From positions 116,841-180,840 of the forward strand of contig CAZEFT010000004.1 in assembly GCA_964511495.1 (NCBI GenBank): a stretch of 64,000 bases of DNA. The letters run 5' to 3'. Shown piece after piece: positions 59,976-64,000 of this stretch. The notes under the pieces were generated by a model. The model did no database searches. It was not told the origin of the DNA and saw only the letters and a list, made by a program, of their open reading frames with translations. Position 1 is the stretch's first letter. Every line of letters starts with the position of its first letter. The stretch comes from Litorimonas sp964511495 (GTDB lineage: Bacteria > Pseudomonadota > Alphaproteobacteria > Caulobacterales > Maricaulaceae). The position numbers and the translations under genes were made by a program.

Positions 59976-60881
59976 ATGTTCAGCACGCTTATGGCCAATA
60001 TCTTCTTTGCCGATATATATGCCATTACCTTTCCCACATGGCTGGACGATGAAGTTTTCTCAATCGGCCGCTTTTCCGTAAAGTGGTACGGGTTAGCCTA
60101 TTTGGCAGGTGTTTTCGGCGCATATTTATACGCGGCCAAGATAACCCAACGCAAAGATATTTGGGTTTCGGGTCAAGTCACGCGCCTCCCTGAAACCATC
60201 CCAAATAAAATTATGCTTCAGGATCTGATGTTTTACTGTCTGCTCGGCATCATTATCGGCGGCCGTTTGGGTTACATTATCTTATATTCGACCTCGACAA
60301 TTTGGGAAAACCCGATCGAAATTTTCAAAATTTGGTCTGGCGGTATGAGTTTTCACGGCGGCTTTTTGGGCGTTGTCGTGGCCTGCGCCTATGCCAGTTG
60401 GAAGCTTAAAATCGACAAATTCCGCATCGGGGATATGGCCAGTATCGGCGCGCCTATCGGCTTGGGCCTCGTCAGATTGACAAACTTTATGAATCAAGAG
60501 CTTTATGGCCGCGTTACGGATGTACCTTGGGCTTTTATATTTCGGACAGATGATACCAGTTTACCCCGGCACCCTAGCCAACTTTATGAAGCTTTCTTAG
60601 AAGGCTTGGTGTTATTCCTAATCCTTCGGTTTATGATGATTCGATTTAAAGCTCTGACAAAACCCGGATTGATTTTTGGTGCGTTGATGTTCTTTTACGG
60701 TTTGTTCCGTTTCGGCGTCGAATTTGTCAGAGAGCCTGACAATATTCCACAGTTCGAGCCCCTTACACGCGGAATGGCTTATTCTCTACCCATGGTCTTT
60801 GTTGGTTCAGCGTTGATGCTTTGGGCAGCGAAACGCCCACCTGTCTCGCCTAAATATCCCAAAGCTGATACGTCTAAATAA
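59976..60881 (+). CDS. lgt: Prolipoprotein diacylglyceryl transferase
   Basis: Lgt attaches diacylglycerol to lipoprotein signal cysteines at the inner membrane. The ATG at 59976 was chosen over an upstream frame. The 301-residue product has FSVKWYGLAYLAGVFGAYLYA, IIGGRLGYIILY, the hallmark WSGGMSFHGGFLGVV (catalytic His-Gly region), IGLGLVRLTNFMNQELYGRVT and PRHPSQLYEAFLEGLVLF. It would process the lipoproteins of this window. It is followed after 11 bases by the SAM methyltransferase gene. Confidence 0.96.
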   Translation: MFSTLMANIFFADIYAITFPTWLDDEVFSIGRFSVKWYGLAYLAGVFGAYLYAAKITQRKDIWVSGQVTRLPETIPNKIMLQDLMFYCLLGIIIGGRLGYIILYSTSTIWENPIEIFKIWSGGMSFHGGFLGVVVACAYASWKLKIDKFRIGDMASIGAPIGLGLVRLTNFMNQELYGRVTDVPWAFIFRTDDTSLPRHPSQLYEAFLEGLVLFLILRFMMIRFKALTKPGLIFGALMFFYGLFRFGVEFVREPDNIPQFEPLTRGMAYSLPMVFVGSALMLWAAKRPPVSPKYPKADTSK

Positions 60882-60892
60882 GCAGGTTCCAA

Positions 60893-62005
60893 ATGGAAAC
60901 GACGCTTTCCAAACGTCTTAAAGCTCTCATTCGTGAGACAGGTCCGATAAGTGTTGCGGAATATATGGCCTATTGCCTATTGGATCCAGTGGACGGATTT
61001 TACCCGACACGCGATCCGTTGGGCAGTGACGGAGACTTCATAACAGCCCCCGAAATCAGCCAAATGTTCGGAGAAGTCTTAGGTCTATTTGTCCTGCAAA
61101 GCTGGATAGATATGGGCAAGCCCGAAGAGGTCTACCTCATTGAACTCGGCCCGGGTCGCGGTGTTATGATGAGCGATATGCTCCGCGCCGCCTGTTTAGA
61201 CGACGGCTTTGCCAAAGCTGTTCGCATCGTTCTTATCGAAGCCTCTGCGGCATTGGAGGCCGTTCAGGGACAAACTCTGGGGGCATATGGAATACCCGTG
61301 ACTTGGGTGAAATCTCTCACAGAAGCCCCTCAAGGCGCGTCAATCATCATCGGTAATGAATTTCTTGACTGCCTTCCTATTCGTCAATTTATTCAACGCG
61401 ATCCCTTTGCTGGGACAGACGGATGGCATGAACGTCATGTCGGGTTGAGCGACAACGGCACCTTTCGCTTTGAAATCGGTCCCGAACCCATTGGCGAGAC
61501 CGCTAAGAGTTTCCTTCCCCCCGGACACAGTGAGGCAAAACTGGACGAGTTGTTGGAAGTGTGTCCATCCGCACACCAAATAGCCGAAGAGATCAAAGAT
61601 CGTTTCAATCAAGACAGTGGCCGCGCACTGTTTATTGATTACGGCCCGGAAACAACGGAATTTGGAGATACTTTACAAGCGCTCAAACAGCATAAAAAAA
61701 TTGGTGTGTTTGAACAACCCGGCGAAAGTGATCTCACGGCACGCGTCGACTTTGAGGCCTTTATCACTTGTGCAACATCGCATGGCCTTGGAACGTATGG
61801 GCCAATTGAACAAAGAGAGCTTTTATCAAAGCTTGGATTGGAAATGCGGGCGGTTGCACTTGCCCGTGCTAAGCCTGAGTCAAAGCCTGTTATTGCGCGA
61901 CAGCTTCACCGCCTGACAGATGAAAGTGAGATGGGTCAACTTTTCAAAGCCGTCTGCCTGCAATCACCTGATCTCCCTACCCCTTTGGGATTTAGAGCCA
62001 CATGA
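60893..62005 (+). CDS. MidA/NDUFAF7-family SAM-dependent methyltransferase
   Basis: The 370-residue product belongs to the DUF185 family, which includes mitochondrial NDUFAF7, an arginine methyltransferase needed for complex I assembly. Motifs: ISVAEYMAYCLLDPVDGFYPTRDPLGSDGDFITAPEISQMFGEVLG, the SAM motif YLIELGPGRGVMMSDMLRA, and IGNEFLDCLPIRQFI. It overlaps the next gene by four bases (ATGA). Alphaproteobacterial relatives are plausible complex I assembly factors. Confidence 0.88.
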   Translation: METTLSKRLKALIRETGPISVAEYMAYCLLDPVDGFYPTRDPLGSDGDFITAPEISQMFGEVLGLFVLQSWIDMGKPEEVYLIELGPGRGVMMSDMLRAACLDDGFAKAVRIVLIEASAALEAVQGQTLGAYGIPVTWVKSLTEAPQGASIIIGNEFLDCLPIRQFIQRDPFAGTDGWHERHVGLSDNGTFRFEIGPEPIGETAKSFLPPGHSEAKLDELLEVCPSAHQIAEEIKDRFNQDSGRALFIDYGPETTEFGDTLQALKQHKKIGVFEQPGESDLTARVDFEAFITCATSHGLGTYGPIEQRELLSKLGLEMRAVALARAKPESKPVIARQLHRLTDESEMGQLFKAVCLQSPDLPTPLGFRAT

Positions 62006-62751
62006 TAAAAACATTCAAAACGCACTCACTTTTGCAGTCAACCCATGGTTTTTTCGGACGACAAGGCGGCGTGTCTCAGGGTGTCTATGACAGTCTGAAT
62101 GTTGGTGAGCGTTCCGAGGACGATCCAGCCCATATTAAAGAAAACAGGCGCCGTGTGGCAGAAGCACTCGGTGCAAAGGCGCTAGTGAGTCTTGCGCAAA
62201 TTCATTCCGATAAAGTCGAAATCATTACGGAACCACCCGAAACATTAGTCGAAGCCGATGGCTTGGTCACGAAAGCTAAGGGCATAGCGATTTCGGCGCT
62301 CTCCGCTGATTGCGGCCCCGTTCTTTTCGAAGACTTAAAGAACGGCGTTATTGGGGCCTGCCATGCGGGATGGCGTGGGGCTTTGGGCGGCATTATCGAG
62401 AGCACAGTCGCAGCCATGTGCGAAACTGGCGCGAAAACATCTGAAATTTGTGCCGTCCTTGGTCCGTGTATCAGCCAATCCAATTATGAAGTCGGCGATG
62501 CTTTTAAATCCGAATTTATGGAGATAGACGAAGACTATACGCGGTTTTTCAGCAGCCCTGAAACAGGCATACCGCATTTCGATCTCCCCGGTTTTATCCT
62601 TTCTCGACTTAAAGCAACCGGCGTTACACAGTGCGACTGGATAGGCGATTGTACCTATGGTGATGAAGACCTCTATTTCAGCTATCGCCGCAACACACAT
62701 CACGGTCTGACAGGCTATGGTCGGAATATTTCCGCTATAATCCGCAAGTGA
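62002..62751 (+). CDS. pgeF: Polyphenol oxidase / laccase-domain protein PgeF (YfiH)
   Basis: The 249-residue product has the YfiH fold: FFGRQGGVSQGVYDSLNVG, the copper/zinc-type site ISALSADCGPVLFEDLKNGVIGACHAGWRGALGGIIE (Cys and HAGWRG), and VLGPCISQSNYEVGDAF with RNTHHGLTGYGRNIS at the end. In E. coli it acts as a peptidoglycan editing factor; purine nucleoside phosphorylase activity has also been reported for the family. It is coupled to the methyltransferase upstream. Confidence 0.9.
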   Translation: MIKTFKTHSLLQSTHGFFGRQGGVSQGVYDSLNVGERSEDDPAHIKENRRRVAEALGAKALVSLAQIHSDKVEIITEPPETLVEADGLVTKAKGIAISALSADCGPVLFEDLKNGVIGACHAGWRGALGGIIESTVAAMCETGAKTSEICAVLGPCISQSNYEVGDAFKSEFMEIDEDYTRFFSSPETGIPHFDLPGFILSRLKATGVTQCDWIGDCTYGDEDLYFSYRRNTHHGLTGYGRNISAIIRK

Positions 62752-62846
62752 TTCACGCTTAGGCCTAGACTCTCTCAATCGGGCTGACTAAGGCTCGGCT
62801 AACACGACCGGGCGGTATGCGCCGACCCTTGATACGGATTGACATC

Positions 62847-63788
62847 ATGAAGCTTATCAGTGGCACTGCCAATGAAGCCCTAGCAAGCGAGATTGCGGAT
62901 TTTCTCGATATTCCGCTGACATCGGTGGATATTGAACGCTTTAGAGATCAAGAAATCTTTGCTCGAATCAATGAAAATGTCCGCGGCGAAGATATCTTCC
63001 TCATCCAGCCAACATCTGCCCCCGCCAATGACCATTTGATGGAGCTACTCATTCTTATTGATGCGCTCGTCCGCGCTTCAGCTCAAAGAATTACTGCTGT
63101 TATTCCTTATTTCGGTTATGCTCGGCAAGATCGTAAAACCGGCGGCCGAACACCCATTTCAGCCAAGCTTGTGGCCAATTTGATTTCAAAGGCCGGTGCG
63201 CACCGCGTTTTAACAATCGATCTTCACGCCGGACAAATTCAGGGCTTTTTTGATATCCCGACTGATAATCTGTTCGGCCAACCCGTTTTCGTCGATGATA
63301 TTCGGGACAAATTCTCAGCAAAGGATAGAGAAAACCTTCTGTTTGTGTCCCCTGATACCGGGGGTGTGGTCCGTACACGCTCTATCGCCAAACAATTTAA
63401 CGCCGATATTGCGATTGTTGACAAGCGTCGCCCCAAAGCCGGCGAATCGGAAGTGATGAACATCATTGGTGATGTCGCCGGACGCAGCTGTATTCTCTAT
63501 GATGACATCATCGACTCTGGCGGAACACTTTGTAATGCGGCCAAAGCCCTTAAAGATCACGGGGCAAATTCCGTCTCAGCCTACATCACGCATGGTGTGC
63601 TATCGGACCCTGCTGTTGAGCGTATTACCAAGTCAGAATTGACCGAAGTAGTTATTACCAACACTATTTCTCAGCCTCAAGCCGTAAAAGACTGCTCTAA
63701 AATTCGTGAATGCTCCACAGGACGGCTTTTAGGCGAAGCTATTCGCCGCATCGCAAATGATGAAAGTGTGTCAAAACTGTTTGGATAG
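62847..63788 (+). CDS. prs: Ribose-phosphate pyrophosphokinase
   Basis: Prs makes PRPP for nucleotide, histidine and tryptophan synthesis. The ATG at 62847 gives a typical 313-residue product opening MKLISGTANEALASEIADFL; an ATG at 62817 would add ten residues. Motifs: DQEIFARINENVRGEDIFLIQPTSAPANDHLMELLIL, VIPYFGYARQDRK (ATP loop), and the PRPP-binding SCILYDDIIDSGGTLCNAAKAL. A terminator follows. Confidence 0.96.
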   Translation: MKLISGTANEALASEIADFLDIPLTSVDIERFRDQEIFARINENVRGEDIFLIQPTSAPANDHLMELLILIDALVRASAQRITAVIPYFGYARQDRKTGGRTPISAKLVANLISKAGAHRVLTIDLHAGQIQGFFDIPTDNLFGQPVFVDDIRDKFSAKDRENLLFVSPDTGGVVRTRSIAKQFNADIAIVDKRRPKAGESEVMNIIGDVAGRSCILYDDIIDSGGTLCNAAKALKDHGANSVSAYITHGVLSDPAVERITKSELTEVVITNTISQPQAVKDCSKIRECSTGRLLGEAIRRIANDESVSKLFG

Positions 63789-63795
63789 TGCTTTA

Positions 63796-63818
63796 ACAGC
63801 CTTACGGCTGTATATTTT
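63796..63818 (+). terminator. Intrinsic terminator after prs
   Basis: ACAGCC pairs with GGCTGT (63796-63801 with 63806-63811) around TTAC, followed by ATATTTTT, directly after the prs stop. Confidence 0.65.
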
Positions 63819-63832
63819 TGCCCTATCCCCTC

Positions 63833-63930
63833 TTGCGCCCTAGGCCAGCTTTGCTTATAGAGCGCGCGACTAAACGCATGTTGTGTCGATAACAAGTGTC
63901 AGGGCCGCCCGCAGGCGGCTTTCTCTTTTT
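63833..63930 (+). promoter_or_regulatory. Candidate promoter plus terminator-like hairpin upstream of rplY
   Basis: TTGCGC (63833-63838) and TATAGA (63856-63861), 17 bases apart, would start a transcript near 63868. Within 40 bases this runs into a strong GCCGCC-CGCA-GGCGGC hairpin (63904-63909 with 63914-63919) followed by TTCTCTTTTT. A terminator between its own promoter and rplY suggests either a short independent RNA or premature termination controlling rplY. Confidence 0.4.
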
Positions 63931-63968
63931 AAACACAATAGGCCGTATGACCATAAAGGACGAAGACA

Positions 63969-64000
63969 ATGAGTGTTGTTTTGGACGTAGAAATCCGTGA
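63969..64000 (+). CDS. rplY: 50S ribosomal protein L25/Ctc (partial, 5' end only)
   Basis: Only the first 10 codons are inside the window, reading MSVVLDVEIR, after an AAAGGACG ribosome-binding site. L25/Ctc binds 5S rRNA. The call rests on this short N terminus and on the prs-rplY order typical of alphaproteobacteria. Confidence 0.6.
   Translation, partial: MSVVLDVEIR

Noticed and set aside
1..64000. tRNA genes, CRISPR repeats, insertion sequences
   Set aside because: No cloverleaf with CCA-proximal TTCRA arm, no regularly spaced repeats and no transposase frame were seen in the intergenic regions examined.

Overview
The window reads as one continuous chromosomal stretch of an alphaproteobacterium. 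Evidence: the nagZ-scpA-scpB-tatABC-(LysM)-yajC-secD order typical of alphaproteobacteria, a prs-rplY pair, UbiK, MidA/NDUFAF7-type methyltransferase, several GTG starts, tight TAATG/ATGA overlaps, and a Caulobacter-like bacterial sphingolipid locus. By eye the base composition is moderate (mid-forties percent GC), lower than Caulobacter, which would fit a marine Hyphomonadaceae/Maricaulales-type organism; that placement is an inference. No rRNA, tRNA, CRISPR array, insertion sequence or prophage was recognised.

Layout. 1-7.9 kb (minus): cell-envelope and chromosome housekeeping (SecD partial, YajC, a LysM protein, TatCBA, ScpBA, NagZ, SPOR protein). 8.0-12.4 kb: glutathione reductase, RpiA, GlmU, and a plus-strand HAD phosphatase. 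12.4-13.5 kb: a small conserved protein, an AT-rich gap and an XRE regulator. 13.5-30.2 kb: a lipid island. Its minus-strand arm (21.7 to 13.5 kb) runs DUF2141 protein, GNAT-fold candidate ceramide synthase, nucleotidyltransferase, Wzx-like flippase, HAD phosphatase, TagF-like transferase, Cfa, and an LpxO-like hydroxylase. A plus-strand arm (21.8-26.0 kb) carries LptF, LptG, a lipid kinase and a Tam41-like nucleotidyltransferase. A second minus-strand arm (30.2 to 26.0 kb) carries acyl-ACP synthetase, ceramide reductase, ACP and serine palmitoyltransferase. Together these could make, phosphorylate, decorate and export an anionic sphingolipid. This is the most interesting system in the window.

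30.4-36.1 kb: YcgN-like protein, bifunctional penicillin-binding protein, a PAN-CAP secreted protein, two acyl-CoA dehydrogenases. 36.3-44.7 kb (minus): a seven-gene sugar operon (Gfo/Idh dehydrogenase, two TIM-barrel isomerase-like proteins, MFS transporter, a Tat-exported small subunit and two tandem GMC flavoproteins), resembling periplasmic glycoside 3-dehydrogenase systems. 44.9-49.7 kb: lipoprotein, TrhO, GST, YbjN, and an EnvZ/OmpR-type two-component pair. 49.8-54.1 kb: branched-chain aminotransferase preceded by a probable attenuator, PgsA and a divergent paralogue, UvrC. 54.1-57.2 kb: DUF2237, pterin genes (FolB, SDR, PTPS), Ca/Na antiporter and an unlisted 42-residue membrane protein. 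57.3-64 kb: VOC protein, Kbp, a structured non-coding gap, an orphan protein, UbiK, Lgt, MidA-like methyltransferase, PgeF, Prs and the start of RplY.

All function calls come from reading motifs and context; no database search was possible. Starts were moved from the longest frame where a signal sequence, ribosome-binding site, overlap or family start supported it.
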